A DNA stretch of 64,000 nt. Source: Diorhabda sublineata. Lineage: Eukaryota > Arthropoda > Insecta > Coleoptera > Chrysomelidae. Positions 48,550 through 60,100 of this stretch are shown here, in pieces. The translations under genes were made by a program, and so were the position numbers. The stretch is from positions 19,034,001-19,098,000 of the forward strand of contig NC_079482.1 in assembly GCF_026230105.1 (NCBI RefSeq). Reading direction: 5' to 3'. Positions within the stretch are counted from its first letter, which is position 1; every line of letters starts with the position of its first letter. The notes under the pieces were generated by a model. That model did no database searches, was not told where the DNA came from, and was given only the letters and a program-made list of their open reading frames with translations.

Positions 48550-49060
48550 TTATTATGTCCTCATTGAATCGCATCTCCAATGTAACCTTCCCTTCTGGGG
48601 TACGAGTGGTACGACTCAATTAAAAATTAAAAATTCTGACATTTCCTTTCTTATTTATCTTTGAATCCGTTTGCCTAATTCGTATGCACACTTCTTCAGA
48701 AAGGACGTTGCACGGCTATCCACTTTAAAACTCTGAACACCATCTTTATCTACCTACTCCACATTCAAAATTAGTTAAGGGCTCAATATTTTACAATGCA
48801 ATAAAATGCACAATCACTAGCCAATTGAAATTAAATCGATATCATCTCTTCCCGCATACCGGTTTAATTTTTGCTATGAACTTATATACTAACTATTATC
48901 TATAATTTTGTTACTCATTGTGATTTTCTTCTGTATATTGAAATTTTATTTTATTTGTATCTCTATTTAGTTATTTTTATGTTTGTTTTTAGTTTTTACG
49001 AGCTTTTGTCTACAAATTATAACAATTTTTTGACTATTATTTGACTCTCTCCATCATCGC
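48550..49060 (+). mobile_element. 5'-truncated LINE family A copy
   Basis: The copy starts with the last part of ORF2 (VLIESHLQCNLPFWGTSG, the jockey-type segment after the RT domain). It continues into the 3' UTR shared with 26262-27120 and 28795-29238 (TTAGTTAAGGGCTCAATATT; GTTTTTAGTTTTTACGAGC). The terminal AATAAAGC...(TC)n is diverged. Confidence 0.7.
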
Positions 49061-50133
49061 GATATGCAAACACACATAGTTTTTTGGTTCTGAAAAGTTG
49101 TCGTTTTTGAATTACGCGGTGTTACACGATATGTAAGATTTTTTCCCTTACCCGTAGAATTCATTCTCGGATTTCTGTCAATTGTATATATACATGAAAG
49201 ACTCAGCAAATATTGCTTATATATCGCTGATACTTGAAGAATACTTGAAGAATATAAGTTATTATTATAGTTATTATATATATAAGTAAAAAAATACGCG
49301 TTTTATGTGGCATAAATTATGTCTATCTAAGTTGCCTCACAATCTGTCGTCAAATGCAATCATGATATGGGATTTTTAGTTCATTAGACTTAACCCATTA
49401 GTGACCAAATGCAACTAACGTTGTTTGACAATTCAAAATTTTCTACGAATTAAAAATTTTCAGCTTTTCCAAAAAGTTTCAATAATAAAAGGATGAAGGT
49501 GAAAAATGAAGAGGTGATTTAGTTGACATTACCATGTGACTTATAGTGAAAGGGGATTGTTTTGGGTAACTTTTTTTGCCGGATACCTTCTTAACTTCAT
49601 TGTGGAAAAAGGAAAGTTATTTTTTCTTAGAGAGCTATTATATTAAAATTAGTGAATCCTTTCTTTTACCATGGTCAAAAAAAGGAATTGGAGAAAGAGT
49701 TATGTTCAAATTTTGATGCAACTAAACTTACTGCTTTTTTACAGGAAAAACTGAAAAAAAAATTTCGTCTTTTGCTATATCTTCAGTATCTACAATCTGA
49801 ATATTTTACAACGAAAATATATGAAAAAAATGTATATATTTTTGATATATGGAAAATATAACGTGAATAAACTTAACAAAAAAGTCCCATGGGAATAGGG
49901 ACATTACGCGGAAATAAATTAAATTATAGAAAACTATCTTTAGGGTAAAAAAATTCATTTTTTTGAGAACTATGAGATGAATGTCAAATGATTTCCAATA
50001 GGAAATTGAATATGGTTTCATAGAATGACAATGTCGTTATTGTTTTGACTATTTCCTTCGAAAAATTTAAGCCAACCAAAAAGCTGTAATATTTTATGTT
50101 TACCTAGAACGATCAAATTTCAGCGATAATACT
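49061..50133. other. No gene recognised
   Basis: The overlapping 69- and 71-codon ORFs at 49652-50021 lie on opposite strands and have no motif. AT-rich spacer. Confidence 0.35.
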
Positions 50134-50169
50134 GCACTAGTGCAAATTATCGATAATTTGCACTAGTGC
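50134..50169. repeat. Perfect 36-bp palindrome
   Basis: The half-site GCACTAGTGCAAATTATC is followed by its exact reverse complement without a loop. GCACTAGTGC is itself a palindrome at each end, so the structure is nested. Confidence 0.95.
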
Positions 50170-50293
50170 CAAATTTTCGTCTAGGATTAATAAACATCAT
50201 TTGGTTTTAATTTTATATTTTAAGAAAAGGAACAATTATTGTTTATTTTAAATTAAATTTTTCTCAGGAAATAGTCTGCCAAAATGCCCTCTC

Positions 50294-50377
50294 GTGCATG
50301 TCAAATTCTCTCATAATTTCCTCTCGTGCGCATTCGCGCACTCGAGAAAATTAAATTATCGACAATTTGACATGCAC
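50294..50377. repeat. Nested inverted repeats
   Basis: GTGCATGTCAAATT (50294-50307) pairs exactly with AATTTGACATGCAC (50364-50377). Inside, TCTCGTGCGC and GCGCACTCGAGA form a second stem around ATTC. Together with 50134-50169 it probably belongs to one foldback element. Confidence 0.8.
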
Positions 50378-50399
50378 TCGGGACATTAATATTGATAAT

Positions 50400-52689
50400 T
50401 TGTGTTTTAAGATGCCAAAATGAATATTTGTTCAACTAATTCATATCTAGATATAAGATTAGAATTAAGCCCAAAACAAAGTGGTGGCTTTATTTTTTCT
50501 GAACCATAAATGATTATATAGTTCAAGGATAGTATTGCATAGCCTGTTAGGTTCTAATATAGACTTTTCGCAACTCCAGAGGTTATATGCTCCGTATATT
50601 CTTCAGAATTATGGTCATTAATCACACTTAACCTGTACTTGGACATGAACTTGGTTTTGATTGGTTGGATCATTCAATTGTTAAAAGGGAAATTAAATAT
50701 AAAGTTTGTGTATTATGTAAATATCTAACAACTCACTTAGCTAAGACCTTTTTACTCTTTCACTCCAACCTGAATGTTTTTTAGACACCATCCACCATAA
50801 AATATATAAATTGTTCACTTTTGGAGAAATACTTTGAGAAATATATTAGTAAAAAACTTAGATTAGATTTTAATTCAAACTATAAATTAATAATTTTGCA
50901 ATAACTTTTTTGATTGATAAAAATAATTTTAAAATTATTTGATATTATTATCCTGATTTAAATCCTGAATTGCTTGGTAGAAATTACTCTCTAAGTTATC
51001 AGAAGCAACTTTAGTTGCTTGGGCGTAACTCTGTTGATAATAATTTATTTATTCAAGATTATTTTGGAACAACATTAATTAATAAACATTTCCGAAAAAA
51101 GTTTTGGACGTTAATGGGTTAAACGTAACTAATCTAGGAGCCTTCAGTGGCTCCCCAAAAATTTCTGAATGATTCGTTTCGATCGACTATTAATTATTAT
51201 TATTATTATTATTGTTATTGTATAGACTTCAGAATTCAATGTAATGATACTTGAAATATATATTATATATGAATGACAAATATCTCTGTGATGAATGTAA
51301 GGAGACACTCGTCTATACAATATTGATAAAAACAGTCTGCTACACACTAATCCTTTTAAAATGCTATCCAACATTGCTAACAAAAATAACCTCTTATCAT
51401 TGTTTTTACATTTCAAGATTACCGAAAGGAAAGTGTGGTTAAGTGAAAGACTATCGAGAAATTGTTATCTTGTATACGAGAAACAACAATTTAAATATTT
51501 TGAAAAACTCGAATAAAATGAAGTGATAGTTATACGAACTAATTATTAAAAGACACAGTTGGCATAATTGTATAATAATCAAACAATTGAAAACTAAAAA
51601 GATATGTATAGTATCACGTGATCAGTGATAAATATTTCTTATTTATTGTTATATCTAAATATACAATAATGAAAAGAATATCAGCTTTATTCGCGATAGA
51701 TAATATGAACACATTCCGAATGTAATTTGACGATCTTTTGAACGTGTCAAAAGCGCAAGCTTTAGTTTGAATATGTTCTTGATATACATTCTTCCTCGGA
51801 CGATTTATGAACTTCTAAAATTATAATTTGAATCAAAACTATCTAGGAGAATCAAATGTATCATCATTTATTATCACTTTACTATATAACTGATTTTTTT
51901 TTAACTGCAAGTACGTAGAAAAACACATAAGTTAAAGATTAGTTCATCCTTACTCAGGTCCGAGGATAAATCAATTCAAAATCATATATGTAATACTCCT
52001 ATATGGACAATTGGTATGGGGAAAAACGTCCCTACGTTATGGTGGCGACAATATTCATTTTCACTCTCGTTCGAGACACTTTATCTTTACTGCGCGTGCT
52101 TGAAAATGCGCAGAACCGAGCTGGAATCTCTGAGGATAGAGAAATGGTTGTCATTCTGTCTTCGTTAGACGGAACAACTTTACATATACGTTCAAAATAC
52201 GTTCGGAGTTAGAAATTTGTGGTCCGTGAACACAGGATTATAAATCCGGAATATGTTTTATTAGCACCGCGAACGCACAATTTCTAACTGCGCATGTATC
52301 TGATAACGAAACGCGTTCAGAATATCTAACGCGAACAACATATTTTTTTCTCTTCCTTTGGTTGTTGAGTTGAGTTGAAAAAATGTTTTTTCTCAATTAA
52401 AAATAGAATGTTAGCTATTCTAAAGAAACGAATTGAATATATTTGTAGATATGACTGATTTGATATCTGTTACAACCATAAACTTGAAATTATTTAGAGA
52501 TTAAGTTACAGATAGTGTAGGCGCTTAGAGAAACATTTTCTTTAAGCGATAGATCTATGAGCCAAACTTATCACAGATCTTTTTAGTGACAGGACGATAC
52601 GAATGTAAGTTTCCTCAAGATCTTCCATACCATGCTGCCATAGCACAACCATCAACTTTTTTTATATAATTGGGTCCTTGAATAATATT
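50400..52689. other. No gene recognised; short microsatellite
   Basis: A (TTA)n tract lies at about 51191-51213. ORFs at 51144-51442 overlap on both strands, and 52003-52212 lacks motifs. An imperfect inverted pair (GTTAGAAATTTGTGG and CACAATTTCTAAC) lies between about 52208 and 52293. Confidence 0.35.
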
Positions 52690-52990
52690 ATCAAAACAAA
52701 AGCAATCTCGAAAGCAGCGATGATAAGATGTATAGAACAAAAATTAGGCCGACTGTACTGTGTGGGTGTGAGTCCTGGGTGCTAACCCAGAAGAGGGTTG
52801 AAAAAATAGTAGTGTGGGCGAGGAAAGTACTCTGACAAATACTGGAGGGTATGAAAATGAACAATGAGTCATAGAGAAGAACAAATGCTGAGCTGAAAGA
52901 AATCTAACGGGCCAAATCTTACATAAGTAGTCAGGGACAGATGGGACATGTGTGCAGAATTAAAGCAAATAGAGTTTCAAATAATACTGT
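52690..52990 (+). pseudogene. LINE ORF2 fragment after the RT domain
   Basis: The + strand, frameshifted, reads RLYCVGVSPGC (YGCESWxL-like), VWARKVL, ILEGMKMNNES, RRTNAELKEI and QGQMGHVCRIKANRV (RWAGHVxRMxxNR). This is the order seen in insect LINE ORF2 tails. It is short and broken. Confidence 0.6.
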
Positions 52991-53518
52991 AAACAGAAAT
53001 CATGTCGTTACTTGAAAACAAATTCGTCTCAATTTTCAGTCGAATTTTCAATTAGATGGATTATTTGATATAAATATCAAAATGAATCAAATGGATTATT
53101 GTAAAATGGAATAGAATTTTTAATATGAAATACCTAATTTCAATGTAAAAGGATGATATCGACTGTTGATACAACGAGTAGAAAAAAATTTGGAAATTAA
53201 TTAATTGATATACTTTTCTAATTTTTCAATCCTTTGGATTATGACTATCTCTGATAGCGCTTTAAAATCCTATTTTGAGGTGGATTACTCCTCGTTTTCT
53301 TCATAGTTTATCGTTACAGTTATATACTGTATCATATTTTCATTTTTTCATTGATAAACAAATGAAATATTCTATTTGCGATAATTAAAAACTACTAAAT
53401 TTGGTTATTTTCATATTTTACAATCTGATTCATCACAAAAAATATAAGTATAGCAAGACTTTTTTATTTTTTTATAAATTTTTTATATTTGAATTAAATA
53501 ATCATTTAACTATTTAAC

Positions 53519-53580
53519 GGCATCCTAAGTACTTACCTGTATTAGTTAAGGCGTCCTAAGTACTTACCTGTACTAGTTAA
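53519..53580. repeat. 31-bp tandem dimer
   Basis: Two 31-bp copies (53519-53549 and 53550-53580) share CCTAAGTACTTACCTGTA and differ at two positions. TACTTACCT reads as a splice-donor-like AGGTAAGTA on the - strand, the strand of the anion-exchanger gene 430 bp away. Confidence 0.85.
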
Positions 53581-54006
53581 ATGGCATTACCGACCACCTA
53601 CCTAGAGGTTATTAGATGACATAATACCTAATGTTAATTGAGGTCAAAATGAAATATTTTGGAAGGAGCTATAACTCATTTCAAATCCATTCTATTGTCT
53701 CTATACTTTTATTTAGTTATTTATCCATATAATATTTTTTCAAATAACTTCACGTACATGAACAATGAGATGTAATAAATTTTTAAAAATTCACGTGAAA
53801 TTAAAATGTATCAGTTTATTTATTTATGTACAGTTACAAATTAAAATTTTACAGGTAGAAGCAAATTTTATTTAGCTTCATATAAATATCTTGATTAACA
53901 TTTTAATTAAATTTCTTTATAATTTGAATATCAATTTTGGAAAAGATTTCTATGATAATTTTTACAAAAACCTGAATTATATTTTTTAAAAGAATAAATC
54001 ACTCAC

Positions 54007-54176
54007 CTTTCTGACGTATGAAGCTTGTGGATGATGTTTTACTGGCATTAAGAGCAATTTCGTCCTGTCGAAAAATTGTATACCATCTATCGAGGCTACA
54101 CCCATATATAAAAAAATACCCAAAACCACAGCCATTGGTACTAACCTCAATAGAGGTGCCATAAAAATGGACAAGC
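54007..54176 (-). CDS. Ae2: Anion exchanger exon: late transmembrane segment
   Basis: 170 bases; the acceptor is TTTTTTATTCCAG and the donor GTGAGT. It encodes LSIFMAPLLRLVPMAVVLGI followed by FLYMGVASIDGIQFFDR and KHHPQASYVRK. The first two bases complete a Gly codon from the previous exon. If the donor were skipped, the frame would stop six codons later (53986), and AATAAA-like signals lie at about 53815-53826 on this strand, so a short read-through isoform is conceivable. Confidence 0.93.
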
Positions 54177-57100
54177 CTGGAATAAAAAACCAACTACAAT
54201 ATTTTTTCTCATTAGGGTATAGAAGAATGAGAAATCTAAATATTTACAATATATTATTTAAAATCGTGTAAAAGGAAGAAACAAATGTTGAAACAAACGG
54301 CAAAATAATAACGTTGCTCGACACAATCTGAAGGGATAAGGGAGAATATGAACGGATAAAGATTCCTATATTTAGAAGAAGTCAATGAAGTACCTACCAC
54401 TAAAGCAAGATTAAGTAAATGCAAATAAATAGTTTAAAGCTTAAGCAGGAAGGAAAGTAGAACATAAATATTATTAAATAACCAAAAAGGAGAGAATAAG
54501 ACAATAAAAGATAAGAAAAATAGAAATGAAAATGGAAATGACGGTAGCTGCGTTTGTAAATGTGAAAGGAAATTTCAGAAATAAAAAGATGATAGTAACA
54601 GGGCATTAAAATAGTGGTACCTATTCATCATATTTGGGAAGGAATAAGTACTATTAAAACCAACAAAAATCTCTGAAAACTAGACAGTTGTTAGTTCGAA
54701 AAGATATAAAGTTTAGTAAGAAACCCTCAATATAATGCAAGCAAATAACAAAAAATAATAGATAAATAGACCCAGTAAGAACACTTAGCTACAAACTTTT
54801 AATAAAAGAAATGGTTATGGAATATAGATAAAAAAATATGGAGAAACATGAACATAATGTGATTTACCTATGAAGATAGCGACAAAAAATCCAGACATTC
54901 TCTGTTCCTTTACTTCTATCAAATGTGGTTTTTCTCCAGGAGCATGGGTCCTTGACATAACTGTCAGAGCCGAGGTATGAACGATGGAACGTACTGCTGC
55001 TGCACATAGCCACGGAAATCCAAAGAATCCACAAATAATGTTAGTAAGACAAATAATAACGATATCTAAGTGGATACCACTGCCCTTTTTCAATTTCCGT
55101 TCAGGTTTGCTGATTATTAACCTGAAAAAAAAAATATTAAATGATTATCTAAAGCGTGGTATGTTCTTTGTCATCAAATGCCAAATAGTATCCATTATAT
55201 CAATTATAACAAATTAAATAAACATCTCTTTGGGATGGCATAGAGAGTTTTTACTTTTATTAAATGATATTATCGTATATCAAAACTTAGAAATTACATC
55301 TGTACCATTATAGAAAGGAGTTCAAGCCCAGTGTTTATTTTAGGCTACAATTTCGTTCAATTTTAATTTCATTAAAAATTTTTATCAACTTCCATGACAA
55401 AAAATGACAATATCAGATTGATGTTGATGTTAGTCTGGAATAATTGATGTTCTATGATATTTGCTGAATTAAAATAATGGTTGAGTTTCTCCAAAATTAG
55501 TGTGTAGCTAAAGATTGATCTAGATCCGTTGTGATATTGGACTCAATAGTACATTATTTTTATGTATCCTAAGTATTTTTGAGTTGGTGATGATATATGA
55601 TAAATCCTTTTTTTAAAGAGGCTGTTTTTTCTAATGTTGTCATTTCTTAAAATTACCAGTGAGATACAAAATTTCTTCCAATGATTATTCATTATTTCCA
55701 TTGTTCCCTTCATCTTTAATTTTTTCTAGTTTATGTAAGTGAGAAGGTTCAACTATTTAGCTGATTTCTATTTACATTCAAGTGAACTGAGATACTCTTA
55801 TAACCAAATTTTGACATCACTGCTCAGTGAATAAAAACACGTAATGTGAGTTAATATTCTCAATAAGATTATTTACATCAATGAATGTTTTCATTACTTT
55901 AGTATTGTGTGCTTATTTGATGACAAAATCTGACAACTTGGTGTCCTCAACCTCACATTCAATCTGAGTTCACAAAATTCACTAAAACACGCGGTCTCAA
56001 GCTGGTGCAGATTGCGGGTTAAGACTCAGTTAGGTAGCTCCGTCTCGCCAGCAACGCAAAGTCAGGAAATTTCATTTAGAAAATGCCACAATTAAATGCT
56101 TTTTAGGTGTTAATTGGGTGCCAAGTTCAAAAATTAGTTGCTCTGTAATTTTCACAGCAACGGAGTACTCAAAGTTGCGGAACTAGGAATAAGTTATGCT
56201 AGCAACGCAATGAAAATAATTACACTACATTAGTAGTTGAGGTAATAAAATAAGGTGCCGATTATTTAGTGAGCACCTAATTAGCACTTAATTCTGTCAG
56301 TTTTCAAAATGGAAAAGACCTAATAGGACTTAGTACATCAGGCATGTTGGTTTTAAGGTCTGCAAACACTGTAGAAAGGATATTTCTCGACTGTCTCCTG
56401 ATTATTTAGTGAGCACTTAATTATTATTCCATTCTCTAACAGTTTCGAAGATAAAAAATCATCCCTTGGACATATTGCATAATTCAAGACGGCTCTATGG
56501 CTTTTATCACCTATAAAGTTGAATGTATTGCACTCAAACATTCAGCATTTTGAAAATTTATTTTATATTTTGCCTTTTTATAGTAGTATCAGGTACTCTG
56601 AATTAGCACCTAATGTTCCTACTTAGTTGATACCTGATTGAGTATTGATCTTAATTTTAGAGATTTTTAGATTCTTTATCTCACGGAAATTAACTCGTTT
56701 ATTAATTATTTGGGCACTTTCACGATATTAAGCACCTAATAAGTACCTTATTTTATTACCTCAACCATCAATGTATTGTAATTATTTTCATTGCGTTGCT
56801 AGCATCACGTTTTCCCAACACCGCAACTTTGAGTTTTGCGAATTATTGAAAAATTCCAATATAATCTTGAAAAAGGAACCTGAAATGCACGAGTATTAAA
56901 TCGCTTAAAACGGTCATCATCCGAAAATTATACCTACACAGTAATGACTATAATAAGTTGCCAGGTACATTTTATACAGTCAGAATGCGTTCTGGGTGTA
57001 TTAGAAAGATCCACAATGTGAAATCGTGATTATCAGCAAAGCTAAACGACGAATTTCATGTTATGAGTTTTAATAAATAACCACAATGGGAAAATATGTA

Positions 57101-60100
57101 ACCCAACTTAATTCAATTAACAAATAGTCTACAATTGTTTGTTCTGATTATTTCCTTGTAGTAATTATAATGTATATAATATCTTACAACACAATTCTAC
57201 AATTATGCTGGTCTCTATAGTCTATGGTAAATTGTAGAATTCAGCCACAGAATAAGATCAAAGATCTTTCAAGCAGAAATGCCTTTGTCAAACCTCGAAA
57301 TTTATCAATCAAAAGTTTTTGCCATTTTTATTTCAGAAAGTAGCTGATTGAATAATTTTTCGCCCTGAAGATAATGGAATTTTTTACCAGATCAAACGTA
57401 GGTAAAGACAAGTAAATGTCCAACTTCTTTCTTCTAGTAGCAGGGCCGGATTAAACTGGGGACTATAGCCCCGGGCCCCAGGTCCAAGAGGGCCCCATCA
57501 TTTGGAAATCGTTCTTTATTTTTTGATGTGTTGATACCACAAATCTAACGTATTGATATTATTTTGTGAATTTTTCCGGGTTTCCGAATTCCTTAAGGGG
57601 CCCAGACATTATTTTAGCCTCGGGTCTTATAAATATTAATCCGGCCCTGTCTAGTAGGGTAGGTATTCATGAGTCTCTCAGTTGAGTTGTGAAAGTGTTT
57701 GCGAACCAAACAAACAGATTCTAAAATGAAGAGAGCGGGGAGAGTTAGAATTTGGTGTTTTTAAAAATAGATTTCGCAATGTATTCTACTACTTAAACCA
57801 TAAATATAACGAATAGGTCTAGATAGAATCGAAGAGGTGCAAACTACAAGCCGCTAATAAAGACAAACCATACCGAAGATGCGATTCGAAGAACGAATAG
57901 TAAATTGTTAAGGCTGTACAAAAATCGAGCTGTTCAAATACAGATTTAATGGCAAAGCAAACAAAGGTTGATTTTTTGTCAGGTTTTCTATATGTACAGG
58001 CCATTGAAGGGCACTGTCAATATGTAGACCAAGATCGTATTAAGTCATAGTTGAGTATTAAAGGTTTTCAAACTCCTTTATAGAATAAAACTAAAGTTTT
58101 CTCAGTGTTTAAACAGAGACCGTTTGCGTCAGACCAGTTATGAGATCATTGCCCATGGTCGAATGTAGAGCTGGTATCATCTTCGTTAAAGTGAATTGAC
58201 CATTGATCCGTATGTCAGTGAGATCATTGATGAAAATCAAAAAATGAACTGAACCCTAAGGAACACCACTGCCAATTGGCAATTTACTTTACCATTAACT
58301 CGTACCAATTGATTTCGACAAGGTAAGATACAAACCATTTTAATGGAATACCTAGGAGGCCATAATATTCTAGTTTGTTAATCAGAATTTTATGATCAAC
58401 ACAATCGAAGACTTCAGGTTAATCAAAAAAAACCGAAGCTGTGTAAAATTTATTGTAAAGTGAAGTAAATATTTCGTTGAAAATAAAAAACATAGTCATT
58501 AGTTATTAGGTAGGAAACCAAATTGTTAAGATGTCAGGATTTTATGTTGTAAAACAAAGGGTAATAGACGGCTTTTCATTAGTCGTTCGATTATCTTTGA
58601 TAGGGTTGGTAATAATGCGATAGGACGATAATTCTAAGTGTTATTTTTCTCGCCGCCCTTGTGCAGAGGAACTATTATAGGTGTTTTCAGACAGCTCGGG
58701 GAAAGCACGTTTTTAAAGGATTTGTTTATTAGCCAACATAAAACGTTAACCATTACTTCCGGAAAACTCAAAAATAACTTAGCTGATAATTCATCGATGC
58801 CGCAGAATGTCTTCTTTTGGATTCTGAGTATGGTTTGCTCTAGCTCAGATCAATTAACAGGTCTGAGGAAGAGACTGTCCGTGATTCTTTTAGAAGGAAC
58901 GATAGAAGAGAGAGCATCTCGACATGTGGATATTTTAGAGCTAATATTCTTAATAACGTTCACGAAATATAATTGTTAAGTTCGTCTGGATCGAGATCGA
59001 TAATGTGTTGAACGCGATTTGTTTAAAAATGGCTTTAATTACCAAGTATTACTAAGATATAGTTGATTAAAAAAAATAATCACTTAAAGGATTAACTATT
59101 GTTTCTAGGATTAACATATGTAAACTGAGTATTAAGAATCGGACACTGGATAGATTATTCTTAAGAAATGAACTTCTCCAACCAATTTGCAGTTAATGTC
59201 ACCATCTAATAATTCAAATTATATCAACATCAAAGAATTATCCTTGTAAACCGCAACCAATATATCAAGTAAACGTTCTAGGCTTGGTTTACTTAGATGC
59301 AGCTGCACTAAAAGATTATGCAGTGACAATAATTGTTACTATAAACGAAGAAATAAATGGTCAATTAATCCATAAATTGAAACGTGTTAGTATTTTTATT
59401 TTACATTCGGTATTCGCTTTATTGGTAACTATTTATGATTTCACAGTTATCCATAACGCGTCATGTTGGTTGTATAAAATGTACAGTAACGCGAAGCACC
59501 AAAATTTGGATATATTTTTCAGGAAGTCACCATTTTCAGCCATTGAGTACATCATACATCTCTCTGAATCCATATATTTTGCGTACATCTTGGAACAAAC
59601 AGTTTTTTCTAATTAATATATTAACGAGTTATTAACTATCTTCGGTTGAAACGAGTATACTTACTCAGAAATATGTGTTTCCATAAATAATAATATATAA
59701 ACGAGCACAGCTGGAACTACCGACGCAAACATTATCCAAATAGGTACTCCCGCTGGAGATATAAACCATCCCCTTCTTTCAGAATTTGACGGTTTCAATC
59801 CTCCTACAGGTACATTAAGTTTTTCTGTATACGTTTCTGGGACCAAATAATCGACAAAGACCATTATTATTATTGCTATTGGTACTCCAAAATCTCCTAG
59901 TGCTCTTCTAGCCTGAAATATAATTAAATTATCAAACAAATTTCAAACTCAAATTATAATTAGTTGAAGTATCTGATTTTGGATTATTATTTCTATTGGT
60001 CTGGCTGACTTGATACCTATAAATAGACTTACTGGTGAGGGAAAGAAGTTTGACATATGGTGAAGATAAAGTAACTAAAACAAAGAAGAAAAAAGTATCC

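Noticed and set aside
54400..54606. 68-codon - strand ORF between two anion-exchanger exons
   Set aside because: It lies in an intron with consistent flanking phases and has low-complexity, composition-driven content.
59284..59616. 110-codon + strand ORF inside the anion-exchanger intron
   Set aside because: No motif, overlaps another frame, and lies antisense within an intron; treated as chance.
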